A stretch of 39,977 bases of DNA from Burkholderiaceae bacterium (GCA_004322085.1 SCRR01000159.1:1-39977), one strand, 5' to 3'; counted from the stretch's first letter, positions 1-11,183 are shown. Notes: a model not told the origin generated them from the sequence alone. Numbers and translations: made by a program.

Positions 1-41
1 TATTTTACCGGCGACGGCGACCTCGCAAACCCTGGCGCCGC

Positions 42-563
42 CTACTTCACACGCTTGAGTGACGGACGTCCACCGCCAGGGGGGCGCGGCGGCTCCGTAT
101 CGTCGTTTTTCGGTGGATTGTCGACCGGCACGATCTGCACCACCTTGAAGTCTGCCGGCGCGAAATGTGTGGCATCGGGCACGCTGCTCAATCCTGGAAG
201 CTTGGACGTGTCGTCGCTGGAGCCGTCAGGCACCGACACCGGGAACGCCATTCCTTGCCCGTTCTCGCGGGCGTAGATCGCAATCACACGGCTGACGGGC
301 ACCATGATCTCGCGCGCGGTTCCCGCGAAACGGGCCTTGAACTCGATAAAATCGTTGCCCAGCTTGAGCGAACTGGTCGCGTCAAAGCTGATGTTGAGAA
401 CGATTTCGCCGTCTTTCACATACTCACGCGGCACCTGGACCGACTCGTCGACCAACACCGCCACGTACGGCGTCAGTCCATTGTCGGTGCACCACTCGTA
501 CAGCGCCCGTATCAGGTAGGGGCGAGTCGAAGAGGAATCGAGAGCGTTCATCATCATGTGCAA
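42..563 (-). CDS. sspB: ClpXP protease specificity-enhancing factor SspB
   Basis: ORF 173 aa with SspB-like N-terminus (STRPYLIRALYEWCTDNGLTPYVAVLVDESVQVPREYVKDGEIVLNIS) and acidic/Pro tail; adjacent to sspA. Exact Met start ambiguous (MHMMM). Confidence 0.93.
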   Translation of the reverse strand: MHMMMNALDSSSTRPYLIRALYEWCTDNGLTPYVAVLVDESVQVPREYVKDGEIVLNISFDATSSLKLGNDFIEFKARFAGTAREIMVPVSRVIAIYARENGQGMAFPVSVPDGSSDDTSKLPGLSSVPDATHFAPADFKVVQIVPVDNPPKNDDTEPPRPPGGGRPSLKRVK

Positions 564-599
564 GGGCCGCGAAAATCGTTCAAACCGTAGACCATCGGG

Positions 600-1211
600 C
601 TATTTGCGCATCACTTTCTCCGACGGCGTCAGCGCTTCAATATAGGCCGGTCGCGAAAAAATGCGCTCGGCGTACTTCAGCAGCGGCCCCGCATTCTTGC
701 TGAGGTCGATGCCGTAGTAGTCGAGCCGCCACAGCAGGGGCGCGATGGCCACGTCGAGCATCGAGAAATTCTCGCCCAACATGTACTTGTTCTTGAGGAA
801 CACGGGCGCCAGTTGCGTGAGGCGGTCGCGAATGTGCGAGCGTGCCTTCTCCAGCGCCTTCTCGTTGCTCTTGGAGGCCCGGTTCTCGAGCGTGGAGACA
901 TGCACGAACAGCTCCTTCTCGAAATTGAGCAGGAACAGGCGCACACGCGCACGATCCACCGGGTCGCCGGGCATCAGTTGCGGATGCGGGAAGCGCTCGT
1001 CGATGTATTCATTGATGATGTTCGACTCGTACAGAATCAGGTCACGCTCGACCAGAATGGGCACCTGGCCATAGGGGTTCATGACCGCGATGTCTTCGGG
1101 CTTGTTATAGAGATCCACATCGCGGATTTCGAAATCCATTCCCTTTTCGAACAGTACAAAGCGGCAGCGATGGGAGAACGGGCAGGTGGTTCCTGAATAA
1201 AGCACCATCAT
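600..1211 (-). CDS. sspA: Stringent starvation protein A (GST-fold)
   Basis: 203 aa, MMVLYSGTTCPFSHRCRFVLFEKGMDFEIRDVDLYNKPEDIAVMNPYGQVPILVERDLILYESNIINEYIDERFPHP; classic SspA/GST N-domain. Confidence 0.95.
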   Translation of the reverse strand: MMVLYSGTTCPFSHRCRFVLFEKGMDFEIRDVDLYNKPEDIAVMNPYGQVPILVERDLILYESNIINEYIDERFPHPQLMPGDPVDRARVRLFLLNFEKELFVHVSTLENRASKSNEKALEKARSHIRDRLTQLAPVFLKNKYMLGENFSMLDVAIAPLLWRLDYYGIDLSKNAGPLLKYAERIFSRPAYIEALTPSEKVMRK

Positions 1212-1230
1212 GGTGAAGGCTCCTGAAAAT

Positions 1231-1265
1231 CAAAAAGAGTGGGATGCCGGGAGCATTCCCACTCT
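1231..1265 (-). terminator. Rho-independent terminator downstream of petC
   Basis: Minus strand reads AGAGTGGGA-(12 nt)-TCCCACTCT followed by TTTT; perfect 9-bp stem (1236-1244 / 1257-1265) between petC stop and sspA start. Confidence 0.85.
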
Positions 1266-1312
1266 GGAAGGCCCAAGCGACGCATTGTGGGCGGCGCCTG
1301 AGTCGCGTGCGA

Positions 1313-2083
1313 TTACTTGACGTCTTTCCAGAACGCTGCGTTGAGGCGCCAGGCAATGAGGGTAAACAGACCCAGGAACGCCATAACGCCGACGCCGACA
1401 CGGATACGCGTGTTGCGTGTCGGCTCGCTCATCCACTGCAGATAACTGACCAGATCGCCGACCGCCTGGTCATATTGCAATGTCGTCATGGTACCCGGCG
1501 TGACCTGCTGCCAGCCGCGGAAAGCCTCGACTTCCTCCCCGGTTTCCGCGTCCTTGATCTTGTCGAAAATGGGCTTGCGTTGCCCTTGCAGTTCCCACAG
1601 GACATTGGGCATGGCGACACTGGGAAACGCCAGGTTGTTCCATCCCGTCGCCTTGGAGTCGTCGCGGTAGAAGGTGCGCAGGTACGTATACAGGTAGTCT
1701 GCCCCGCTGCCTTTATGACTCGCTCGCGAGCGGGCAACCAGTGTCAGGTCGGGCGGATTGGTGCCGAACCACTCCTTGGCCTGCTTCGGGTCCATGGCCA
1801 CCACCATGGTGTCGGCCAACGTGTCGTCGGTCAGCAGCAGGTTGTCCTTGATCTGTTGCGTGGTCAGGCCGAGGTCCTGCAGGCGGGTGTAGCGCATGAA
1901 CGCTGCAGAGTGGCAATTCAGGCAGTAGTTGACGAAGAGTTTGGCACCCGTCTGTAGCGCCGCCAGGTTGTTGGTCTGGTTCGGCGCCTTGTCCCAGGCA
2001 ATGCCCTCCTCGGCGGCTTGTGCGCCCGCCACGAACGTCATGGCCACCATCAGACCCAGCGCCAGTTGTTTTAGTTTGCTCAT
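1313..2083 (-). CDS. petC: Ubiquinol-cytochrome c reductase, cytochrome c1
   Basis: 256 aa with signal peptide, CLNCHSAAFMRY haem motif and C-terminal TM anchor; follows petB. Confidence 0.95.
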   Translation of the reverse strand: MSKLKQLALGLMVAMTFVAGAQAAEEGIAWDKAPNQTNNLAALQTGAKLFVNYCLNCHSAAFMRYTRLQDLGLTTQQIKDNLLLTDDTLADTMVVAMDPKQAKEWFGTNPPDLTLVARSRASHKGSGADYLYTYLRTFYRDDSKATGWNNLAFPSVAMPNVLWELQGQRKPIFDKIKDAETGEEVEAFRGWQQVTPGTMTTLQYDQAVGDLVSYLQWMSEPTRNTRIRVGVGVMAFLGLFTLIAWRLNAAFWKDVK

Positions 2084-2099
2084 TGTTGAAATCTCCTGC

Positions 2100-3509
2100 T
2101 CAGTGCGCGGCGAAAGTGATGCGATCCGGCACCGGCTTGGGTGTACCCAGGCGGCTCCACCAAGGCATCAACAGGAAAAAGCCGAAGTAATAAAACGTCC
2201 CGGTCTGCGAAACGAGATTGAGCGTGGGCGAAGGCGGTACGGTACCAATGTAGGCGAGGATTCCAAAGACGACGACGAACACGCCGTAGACGTATTTGTG
2301 CCAACCCGGGCGATAGCGAATCGATTTGACGGGACTGCGGTCCAGCCACGGCAGGAAAAACAGGATGACGACGGCAAGGCCCATGACAATGACGCCCCAG
2401 AACTTGGCATCGGTCGCCAGCATGGCGGCTATCACGCCGGCAGCGACCAGCACCAGGATACCCTTGAACAGCGCGGCCATCTTTGTTTTGATGACGCCGA
2501 ACGCGGCGCCTGCGACGACGCAGGCCATCAGCGCGTACACCATCTCGCTGGTGACGGAGCGCAGCATTGCGTAGAACGGGGTGAAGTACCACACAGGCGC
2601 AATCTCGGCCGGCGTTTGCAGCGGGTTGGCGGGAATAAAGTTGTTGGCTTCGAGGAAATAACCGCCGACTTCGGGCGCAAAGAAGATGATTGCGCTGAAC
2701 ACCATCAGGAACACGCAGACCCCAAAGATGTCGTGTACCGTGTAGTACGGATGGAACGGAACGCCATCCAATGGGTGCCCGTTGGCGTCCTTCGGGGCAT
2801 TGGGGGCCTTGATTTCAACACCATCCGGATTGTTGGAGCCGACTTCGTGCAGCGCGATGATGTGCGCCACCACCAGTCCGAGCAACACCAGCGGCACGGC
2901 AATCACGTGGAAGCTGAAGAAGCGGTTGAGCGTGGCGTCGCCCACCACGTAGTCGCCACGAATCCAGAGCGCCAGGTCAGGACCGACAAACGGAATGGCG
3001 GAGAACAGGTTCACGATGACCTGGGCGCCCCAGTAGCTCATCTGGCCCCAGGGCAGCAGATAGCCCATGAAGGCCTCGGCCATCAGGCACAGGAAAATCG
3101 CGCAGCCGAAGATCCACACCAACTCACGCGGCTTGCGGTACGAACCATAAAGCAGGCCGCGGAACATGTGCAGATACACCACGATGAAGAAGGCCGAGGC
3201 GCCGGTGGAATGGATGTAGCGGATCAGCCAGCCCCACGGCACGTCGCGCATGATGTACTCGACCGAGCCGAACGCCAGGGCGGAGTCGGGCTTGTAGTTC
3301 ATCACCAGAAAGATGCCGGTCACGATCTGGATCACCAGCACCAGCAGGGCCAGCGAGCCGAAGATGTACCAGAAATTGAAATTCTTCGGCGCGTAGTACT
3401 CGCTCATGTGCTCTTTGAAGAGCTTGGTGGCCGGGAACCGGTTGTCGATCCAGTTCATCAGCTTTTCGCCAGCGGCGGCGTTCGGAGAAACTTCCTTGAA
3501 TTCAGCCAT
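2100..3509 (-). CDS. petB: Ubiquinol-cytochrome c reductase, cytochrome b
   Basis: 469 aa; WNFGSLA-like N-domain, GYLLPWGQMSYWGAQVIVNLFSAIPFVG and PEWYF-type motif (APVWYFTPFYAMLR). Confidence 0.96.
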   Translation of the reverse strand: MAEFKEVSPNAAAGEKLMNWIDNRFPATKLFKEHMSEYYAPKNFNFWYIFGSLALLVLVIQIVTGIFLVMNYKPDSALAFGSVEYIMRDVPWGWLIRYIHSTGASAFFIVVYLHMFRGLLYGSYRKPRELVWIFGCAIFLCLMAEAFMGYLLPWGQMSYWGAQVIVNLFSAIPFVGPDLALWIRGDYVVGDATLNRFFSFHVIAVPLVLLGLVVAHIIALHEVGSNNPDGVEIKAPNAPKDANGHPLDGVPFHPYYTVHDIFGVCVFLMVFSAIIFFAPEVGGYFLEANNFIPANPLQTPAEIAPVWYFTPFYAMLRSVTSEMVYALMACVVAGAAFGVIKTKMAALFKGILVLVAAGVIAAMLATDAKFWGVIVMGLAVVILFFLPWLDRSPVKSIRYRPGWHKYVYGVFVVVFGILAYIGTVPPSPTLNLVSQTGTFYYFGFFLLMPWWSRLGTPKPVPDRITFAAH

Positions 3510-3532
3510 GTCGTGCTCCAGGTCCCGCGGGT

Positions 3533-4147
3533 TCAGGCTTTTTTAGCTTCATCGTGCTCACCGATCAGCAGCTTGGTGTCGGAAAGAAACGTGTAGGGTG
3601 GTATCAGCATGTTGTCCGGCGCCGGCTTGTTCTTGAAGACGCGCCCGGCCAGGTCGTAAGTGGAACCGTGGCATGGGCAGAGGAACCCACCGGGCCAGTC
3701 GTTTGGCAGTGAGGGCTGCGCACCCGGCGTGAACCTGTCGACGGGGCTGCAGCCCAGATGGGTGCAGATTCCGACCATGACCAGAATCTCGGGCTTGATC
3801 GAACGCCAATCGTTTTTCGCCCATGGCGGCGTGAAGCCAGGCCGATCGGATTTGGGGTCCGCCAGCTCCGGATCGAGCTTGGGCAGTTCCGCCAGTTCCT
3901 CGGGCGTGCGCCGCATGATCCAGACAGGCTGGCCACGCCATGCCACGGTCATTTTGTCGCCCACTTTGAGGGCGGAAATATCAGCCTCCACCGGGGCACC
4001 GGCGGCCTTGGCTTTCTCGGACGGCTCAAAGCTTTCAACAAATGGAATAGCCGTACCCACAGTGCCTACAGCGCCAACGCACCCGGAAGCAATCAGCCAT
4101 GTTCTTTTACTTGTGTCGACTTGGTTCTCACTCATGGAAATCCTCAA
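3533..4147 (-). CDS. petA: Ubiquinol-cytochrome c reductase Rieske iron-sulfur subunit
   Basis: 204 aa; CTHLGCSP and CPCHGSTYD Rieske cluster motifs, Tat-like/TM N-terminus. Confidence 0.96.
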   Translation of the reverse strand: MRISMSENQVDTSKRTWLIASGCVGAVGTVGTAIPFVESFEPSEKAKAAGAPVEADISALKVGDKMTVAWRGQPVWIMRRTPEELAELPKLDPELADPKSDRPGFTPPWAKNDWRSIKPEILVMVGICTHLGCSPVDRFTPGAQPSLPNDWPGGFLCPCHGSTYDLAGRVFKNKPAPDNMLIPPYTFLSDTKLLIGEHDEAKKA

Positions 4148-4282
4148 TGTACATCGCGGCCAGGGGAATCAGCCAACGATTGTAGCTGACCGCTTTCGGT
4201 CGCCCTGGCATCCGGACGGCACTTGACAGCCCCGTTTGATCGGCAATACTGCAATCCCCAAAACGAACCTGGAAAGTAGATC

Positions 4283-4696
4283 ATGAGCATGATGCAGGAA
4301 TTCAAGGAGTTTGCCGTCAAGGGCAACGCGATGGATCTGGCAGTCGGCGTCATCATCGGCGCCGCCTTCGGCAAGATCGTCGATTCGATCGTGAACGACC
4401 TGGTCATGCCGCTGGTCAGCAAGGTTGTTGGCGGGCTTGATTTTTCCAATTACTACATTGCCCTGTCGGGTCAGGCAGCCGGATTGACACTGGCAGATGC
4501 CAAGAAGGGCGGCGCCGTGTTCGCTTACGGCAACTTCATCACGGTCGTGTTCTACTTCATCATCCTGGCGTTCATCATCTTCATGATGGTCAAGCAAATG
4601 AACCGCCTGAAGAAAGAAGCCCCGCCCGCAGCGCCCGCCGCGACCCCCGAAGATGTGCTGCTGCTGCGCGAGATTCGCGACAACCTGAAAAAATAA
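4283..4696 (+). CDS. mscL: Large-conductance mechanosensitive channel
   Basis: 137 aa; [42 protein letters not shown], standard MscL N-terminus. Confidence 0.97.
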   Translation: MSMMQEFKEFAVKGNAMDLAVGVIIGAAFGKIVDSIVNDLVMPLVSKVVGGLDFSNYYIALSGQAAGLTLADAKKGGAVFAYGNFITVVFYFIILAFIIFMMVKQMNRLKKEAPPAAPAATPEDVLLLREIRDNLKK

Positions 4697-4723
4697 TCCG
4701 CATGCTGTGCACTGCATAGCAGC

Positions 4724-4757
4724 AAAGGCCCATGATCCAATGGTCATGGGCCTTTTT
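4724..4757. terminator. Bidirectional hairpin terminator between convergent mscL and pdxA
   Basis: AAAGGCCCATGA-TCCAATGG-TCATGGGCCTTTTT: perfect 12-bp stem with T-tract on plus. Confidence 0.88.
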
Positions 4758-5800
4758 CACGTGCAAAGCTGGCGTGCCATGCGGATCGCCGCGATCAGAC
4801 TGGCCGCGTCGGCCGTGCCGCTGCCGGCAATGTCGAAGGCGGTGCCGTGATCGGGGCTGGTGCGCACCAGCGGCAACCCGAGCGTGACGTTCACACCCTG
4901 GTCCACCCCGAGGTACTTGACCGGAATCAGGCCCTGGTCGTGGTACATCGCCACCACCACATCGAATTCACCCGGCTGCCCGTCCCTGGCACGCGCGCGC
5001 ATGAACACCGTGTCCGGCGCAAACGGGCCATTTGCGTCGATCCCCTCGCAGCGTGCCGCCGCAATGGCGGGCGCAATGATGTCGATCTCTTCGCGCCCGA
5101 ACAATCCGCCCTCGCCGGCATGCGGATTCAGCCCCGCGACGCCAATGCGTGGCCTGTGGCGCCGTGCCGACCCAACGGGTCCGCGTACAAATTGATGCGC
5201 AATCCGCAGGGTTTGCAGCACGTTGTCGAAGCTCACCGCCTCGATCGCGGCGCGCAGCGAGACGTGGATGCTGACGAGCACGGTGCTCAGCTCGTTGTTG
5301 GCAAGCATCATGCGCACGGGCACCTCGCGCACGGGTTTGCCTTGATAGGCCGCTGCCTCGGCCTGCAGCAATTCGGTGTGCCCCGGAAAGGCGATGCCTG
5401 CCAGCGCGAGTGCCTCCTTGTGCAGCGGTGCAGTGACCAGCGCTGCGATCTCGCCGCGCAAGGCCGCGCGCGCCGCCCACACCACGCAATCGGCGGCAAA
5501 CCTGCCGGCCACACCACTCACCGCGCCGAGCGGGACGGCTTGCTGCAATCCCGGGATTTGCAGCACCGGGATGCAGCGCGGCGGCGCATTCAAGGCGTCG
5601 CGCGGCGCTTCAATCACCGCCACCGGAACGCTGGCGCGCCCTGCGCCACCGATGAATCCCACCGCACGGCGCAGCGTCGCGACGTCGCCTGCCACAAAGC
5701 AGCCGCGCGTTTCCTGCGGCGCATCGCGAAACGACTTCGCAATGATCTCGGGACCAATGCCGGCCGCGTCGCCCAGGGTAATGGCAATCGGTCGGTTCAT
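4757..5800 (-). CDS. pdxA: 4-hydroxythreonine-4-phosphate dehydrogenase
   Basis: MNRPIAITLGDAAGIGPEIIAKSF start (cat 5798-5800) inside a longer ORF; PGHTELL and YHDQGLIPVKYLGVDQGVNVTLGLPLVRTSPDHGTAFDIAG motifs. Confidence 0.96.
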   Translation of the reverse strand: MNRPIAITLGDAAGIGPEIIAKSFRDAPQETRGCFVAGDVATLRRAVGFIGGAGRASVPVAVIEAPRDALNAPPRCIPVLQIPGLQQAVPLGAVSGVAGRFAADCVVWAARAALRGEIAALVTAPLHKEALALAGIAFPGHTELLQAEAAAYQGKPVREVPVRMMLANNELSTVLVSIHVSLRAAIEAVSFDNVLQTLRIAHQFVRGPVGSARRHRPRIGVAGLNPHAGEGGLFGREEIDIIAPAIAAARCEGIDANGPFAPDTVFMRARARDGQPGEFDVVVAMYHDQGLIPVKYLGVDQGVNVTLGLPLVRTSPDHGTAFDIAGSGTADAASLIAAIRMARQLCT

Positions 5801-6567
5801 GCCGGGTTGTCGATGTCGATGAATTGGTGCGCCAGGCCGAACTGGGCCGCCACATGCGCCGCCACGGCGGGCGCACCATAGCGTTCGCTCGCGTGGTGGC
5901 CACAGGCCAGATAGGCCACACCGCATTCGCGCGCGTAATGCGCCTGGGGTTCGGAAATCTCGCCGGTAATGAAAGCATCGGCCCCGGCGGCGATCGCCGC
6001 CTCGAAATAGCCTTGCGCGCCGCCGGTGCACCAAGCTATATTTTTAATAGTCCTGTGCTCATGACTGACAAGGGTTACAGGGTGATTCAGTACATTTTTG
6101 AGATGGTCGGCCAGACTCGCGGCGCTCTCGAAGCTGCCGCCATCCACCCGCCCGCCCAGAAAGCCCAGGCCCTGCTCGCCAAAGCGGCCGGCGGCCCCCT
6201 CCAACGCCCGCAGGCCCAGCTGGAGTCCAAACTGAGCGTTGTTGCCCAGCAGCGGATGTGCGTCCAGCGGCAGGTGATACGCGAACAGGTTGATGTCGGC
6301 GCCCAGCAGCAGCGCGAGGCGCTGCTTCATCCAGCCGGTCACCGTGCCGTCCTGGCCGCGCCAGAACAGGCCGTGGTGCACGAAAATCGCGTCGGCCTGC
6401 GCCGCGATCGCGGCCTCTATCAGGGCCCGGCTGGCGGTCACGCCCGAGACGATCTTGCCGATCGAGGGCCGGCCCTCCACCTGCAGGCCGTTCGGCCCGT
6501 AGTCCTTGAAGCGCGCGGGCTCCAGCAGCGTGTCGAAGGCGGCAAGCAGTTGGTGGCGGTCAAGCAT
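5797..6567 (-). CDS. Nif3-like dinuclear metal centre hexameric protein
   Basis: MLDRHQLLAAFDTLLEPARFKDYGPNGLQVEG, VHHGLFWRG, ITGEISEPQAHYARECGVAYLACGHHASERYG; ATGA overlap with pdxA. Confidence 0.93.
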   Translation of the reverse strand: MLDRHQLLAAFDTLLEPARFKDYGPNGLQVEGRPSIGKIVSGVTASRALIEAAIAAQADAIFVHHGLFWRGQDGTVTGWMKQRLALLLGADINLFAYHLPLDAHPLLGNNAQFGLQLGLRALEGAAGRFGEQGLGFLGGRVDGGSFESAASLADHLKNVLNHPVTLVSHEHRTIKNIAWCTGGAQGYFEAAIAAGADAFITGEISEPQAHYARECGVAYLACGHHASERYGAPAVAAHVAAQFGLAHQFIDIDNPA

Positions 6568-6643
6568 GCGGTGCATCAAAAAAGAGCGGGGTTTTTGCCA
6601 TGATTGTGGGCCAAAGTGCCAGCCGGTCGTGGACAATTGCGCA

Positions 6644-7810
<1,167 letters not shown>

Positions 7811-7874
7811 ATGCGCAGAAAGCTACTTTAAGGATAGCGCACTCTCTATAACCCACAATGGGTTGGAAGCTATT

Positions 7875-8672
7875 TCATCCGACTTTTGAGGCCTCGACCT
7901 CTTCGTCTGGCGCCTTGGTCTTCCTGATGAAAATCTGGGCCGACCAGATACCTATCTCGTACAGCATGTACATGGGCACCAGCAAGGACAACATGGAAAC
8001 CGGGTCGGGTGGCGTGACCAACCCGGCCAGACCAGCGGCACCCACCAGAAAATAGGGGCGCCATGACTTGAGCTGCGCCACGGATACAAACCCCATGCGG
8101 GTCAGGATGACGACGACAACCGGCACTTCGAACGCCAGGCCAAACGCCAGGAACATCGTCATGACGAAGTCCAGGTAGGCCTCGATGTCGGGCGTCACCG
8201 CGACCGAATGGGGTGCCAGCCGCTGGATCGCCGGAAAGGCCTGCCCGAATACAAAGAAGTAGCAAAAAGCGGCTCCCAGGTAGAACAGGATGGTGCTGGC
8301 CGCGACCAATGGCAGCACCAGGCGACGCTCGTGCTTGTACAGCCCGGGCGCGACAAACGCCCATATCTGGTACAGGATCCACGGCAACGAAATGCCCACC
8401 GCAACCAGCACGGACACCTTGATCGGCACCAGAAATGGCGACACCACGCCGATCGCAATCATCTTGGAGCCCTCGGGCAGGGCCTTGACGAGCGGCATCG
8501 CGAGCAGGTCGTAGAGGCGGGACGGACCCGGGTAGAAAAACAGCGCCACGAGCACGATGCCGACGCCGTAACAGGAGTACAGCAGGCGATCGCGCAGCTC
8601 GATCAGGTGCTGCACGAACGGCTGCTCGGTGCCAGCCAGTTCGTCTTCCTTATTGGGTTCGGGGTCGGACAT
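7875..8672 (-). CDS. tatC: Sec-independent protein translocase TatC
   Basis: 265 aa, multi-TM; FVQHLIELRDRLLYS and FVAPGLYKHERR motifs. Confidence 0.97.
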   Translation of the reverse strand: MSDPEPNKEDELAGTEQPFVQHLIELRDRLLYSCYGVGIVLVALFFYPGPSRLYDLLAMPLVKALPEGSKMIAIGVVSPFLVPIKVSVLVAVGISLPWILYQIWAFVAPGLYKHERRLVLPLVAASTILFYLGAAFCYFFVFGQAFPAIQRLAPHSVAVTPDIEAYLDFVMTMFLAFGLAFEVPVVVVILTRMGFVSVAQLKSWRPYFLVGAAGLAGLVTPPDPVSMLSLLVPMYMLYEIGIWSAQIFIRKTKAPDEEVEASKVG

Positions 8673-8740
8673 GATGGGAATTGATTGGGGTCAGGCCCAA
8701 CATACCTTGGAACGAGCCAGCGGCAAAAGCCGCGCCCGGG

Positions 8741-9208
8741 TTAATTGAACTTGTGGGGCCGATAACGCGCCACACGCGCAGCGCCCGACAGGGCTTTGGT
8801 GCGAACACCGGCGCGTGCCTTGTACCACTGGGGTGTGGCGCCCTGCTTCAGGCGCCATTTCTTGCCCGGGTGGCGGTATTGCGGATAACTGGGGGCGGCA
8901 TCGACACCCAGACCGAGCGCGGAAGAGTCGCCCGTGGCGTCGGACCACTGTTTTTCGAATTCATTGGCGCCAGTCTTGATGGATTGGCTGACGTCGCGCG
9001 CCGCATCCTCCATCGTTTCCTTCATCTTCTTGAGCTCGTCCAGGTCCATCGAGCGGTTCACCTCGGCCTTCACGTCCGCCACATAGCGCTGCGCCCGCCC
9101 CATCAGCGTGCCGATGGTGCGCGCCACGCCCGGCAACTTTTCGGGCCCGATGACCACCAGCGCAATGCCGCCAATGATGGCGAGCTTGGTAACACCGATA
9201 TCAAGCAC
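8741..9208 (-). CDS. tatB: Sec-independent protein translocase TatB
   Basis: [33 protein letters not shown]; amphipathic helix follows; between tatA and tatC. Confidence 0.96.
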   Translation of the reverse strand: MLDIGVTKLAIIGGIALVVIGPEKLPGVARTIGTLMGRAQRYVADVKAEVNRSMDLDELKKMKETMEDAARDVSQSIKTGANEFEKQWSDATGDSSALGLGVDAAPSYPQYRHPGKKWRLKQGATPQWYKARAGVRTKALSGAARVARYRPHKFN

Positions 9209-9236
9209 TTACGCAAGCCTCCGCAATGCCCGCATC

Positions 9237-9485
9237 TCAGCTCTTGGTCTTGGCTTCGACATCGATGGTATCTGGCCGCACCGGCGCGGCGGTGCCCACC
9301 TGCTGCGTTACCGCGGCAGCGGGAGCGGCATCGGCCGGCTGGTCGGCCGTACCATCCTTCATGCCATCCTTGAAGCCCTTGACGGCACTGCCAAGGTCAC
9401 TGCCGATGTTCTTGAGCTTCTTGGTGCCGAAAATCACGATGATGATGACCAGAAAAATTAGCAGATGTGTGGTGGATAGTCCCAT
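9237..9485 (-). CDS. tatA: Sec-independent protein translocase TatA
   Basis: [45 protein letters not shown] (start cat 9483-9485). Confidence 0.96.
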   Translation of the reverse strand: MGLSTTHLLIFLVIIIVIFGTKKLKNIGSDLGSAVKGFKDGMKDGTADQPADAAPAAAVTQQVGTAAPVRPDTIDVEAKTKS

Positions 9486-9563
9486 GAGTTTCTCCTGACG
9501 AATAACGTTGATTTTAGATGGTGCCACGGCAGGGGTAAACCAGATAACCCCGAATCACCCCAC

Positions 9564-9923
9564 TCATCCCTTGAGCCACGGCCGCGGCCCCCCGATCACG
9601 TGCATGTGCAGGTGATGGATTTCCTGCCCCCCCTGCTCGCCGGTGTTGACCACAAAGCGGAAACCCCCTTCAGGATACGGCAGACAGCCCGCCTGCAGAG
9701 CCAGCTTCGGCGCCAGCACCATCATGCGTCCCAACAAGCCGGCGTGCTCGGGGCCAACCTGGGCCATGGAGGGTATGTGCTGTTTGGGCACCATCAGAAA
9801 GTGCACGGGTGCCCAAGGATGGATATCGTTGAAAGCGAAGAGTTCCTCGTCCTCATAAACCTTGGCTGCGGGAATTTTCCCCGCCACGATCTTGCAGAAC
9901 AGGCAGTCCGGATCGTGTGTCAT
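9564..9923 (-). CDS. HIT family (histidine triad) protein
   Basis: CLFCKIVAGKIPAAKVYEDEELFAFNDI and HLHMHVIGG histidine triad. Confidence 0.95.
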   Translation of the reverse strand: MTHDPDCLFCKIVAGKIPAAKVYEDEELFAFNDIHPWAPVHFLMVPKQHIPSMAQVGPEHAGLLGRMMVLAPKLALQAGCLPYPEGGFRFVVNTGEQGGQEIHHLHMHVIGGPRPWLKG

Positions 9924-10315
9924 GGCGTACCACCGACGGGTTGGTTGTCATTCATGGCGACCATGCCGCGCACGATGCGGTACAGGAACCAGATCGAAAT
10001 AAGGCCCCAGGCAATCCAGCCCGGCACGATGAACAGCAGCCATAAGGGGATGGTGATCACATAGAAAATGCCGGCCCACAAAACGGAGCGGATGCGCCAC
10101 GAAAAATGGCTGGCTTGCCAACTTCCCTGAGCGTCGCCCTTTTTGACCAGATCGATCACCAGCGCGACCAGCAACAGCGCCAGCCCTGGCTGTGCACCCG
10201 GAATCACCGCCCCGATCGCGACGATCAGATGCAGGATGTAACTGACCCAACCCACCGTCTTGAGCGACTCGGCCTTCTCGTTACGGGTCGGCGTCGCGTC
10301 GATGACGTCGTTCAT
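9920..10315 (-). CDS. DUF4870/Tic20-like small membrane protein
   Basis: [40 protein letters not shown], 3-4 TM segments; ATGA overlaps with both neighbours. Confidence 0.8.
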   Translation of the reverse strand: MNDVIDATPTRNEKAESLKTVGWVSYILHLIVAIGAVIPGAQPGLALLLVALVIDLVKKGDAQGSWQASHFSWRIRSVLWAGIFYVITIPLWLLFIVPGWIAWGLISIWFLYRIVRGMVAMNDNQPVGGTP

Positions 10316-10704
10316 GTCTTGGCTCCCGGTACTATGGCAATGGCCTCGTGCTCGCGCGCGCGCACCTTGCGCAGCGCCTTCTCCTCGATGCCGCTGGTAC
10401 CTTCGCGGCGCTCCAGTTCGGCAATCACATCCGCCGGCGCCAGCCCGTGGTGGGCCAGCGCGATCATGCAGTGAAACCACAGATCGGCGACTTCACTGAC
10501 GATTCTTGAAGGGTCGCCACCATGTTCGGCATCCTTGGCGGCCATCACCACCTCGGTGGCCTCCTCGCCGATTTTCTTCAGGAAGGCATCCGGCCCTTTG
10601 GACAGCAGTCGCGCCACGTAGCTTTTATCAGGGTCACCCCCGTTTTGCGGTTTGCGCCCTTCAATCACCGCGGCCAGCCGTGCCAGCGAATCATTCGAAC
10701 TCAT
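10312..10704 (-). CDS. hisE: Phosphoribosyl-ATP pyrophosphatase
   Basis: [31 protein letters not shown]; in his gene order. Confidence 0.96.
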   Translation of the reverse strand: MSSNDSLARLAAVIEGRKPQNGGDPDKSYVARLLSKGPDAFLKKIGEEATEVVMAAKDAEHGGDPSRIVSEVADLWFHCMIALAHHGLAPADVIAELERREGTSGIEEKALRKVRAREHEAIAIVPGAKT

Positions 10705-10710
10705 GTTGCC

Positions 10711-11118
10711 CTATTTGTAGATGGACTCGGGGTCTTTCAAGACCGGTTCGGTCACCTGCCAGGCGCCGTCCTTGTACAGGCTGAAAAAACAGCTGTGCCG
10801 GCCCGTGTGGCACGCAATGCCCGGCTCATGGCCGAATTGCGTGACCTTGAGCAGGATCACATCGTTGTCACAATCAATACGCAGTTCATGCACCGCCTGG
10901 ATGTGGCCGGATTCCTCGCCCTTGAACCAGAGCTTGTCGCGCGAGCGGCTGAAATACACCGCACGGCCCGATTCCGCGGTCTTTTGCAAGGCCTCGCGGT
11001 TCATCCAGGCGAACATCAGCACATCGCCGCTGCCCACCTCCTGCGCGATCACCGGGACCAGCCCGCGGGCGTCCCATTTCACTTCGTCCAGCCAGTTCAT
11101 CAGGGGATTGTCGGGCAT
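10711..11118 (-). CDS. hisI: Phosphoribosyl-AMP cyclohydrolase
   Basis: [40 protein letters not shown]...[11 protein letters not shown]. Confidence 0.97.
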   Translation of the reverse strand: MPDNPLMNWLDEVKWDARGLVPVIAQEVGSGDVLMFAWMNREALQKTAESGRAVYFSRSRDKLWFKGEESGHIQAVHELRIDCDNDVILLKVTQFGHEPGIACHTGRHSCFFSLYKDGAWQVTEPVLKDPESIYK

Positions 11119-11183
11119 TTCGTATCATGCCGATGCAGGTCGCCGGCAAGACCTCAGGAACCGGTGTGTGAGAGACAAAAGCA

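Noticed and set aside
1929-3596. 555-aa plus-strand ORF opposite petB
   Set aside because: Antisense to a clear petB; His/Gln/Asp-rich shadow-ORF composition with no recognisable domain.
4757-6034. Extended 425-aa pdxA ORF
   Set aside because: N-terminal ~78 aa is an out-of-frame read of the Nif3-like gene; true start MNRPIAITLGDAAG at 5800.
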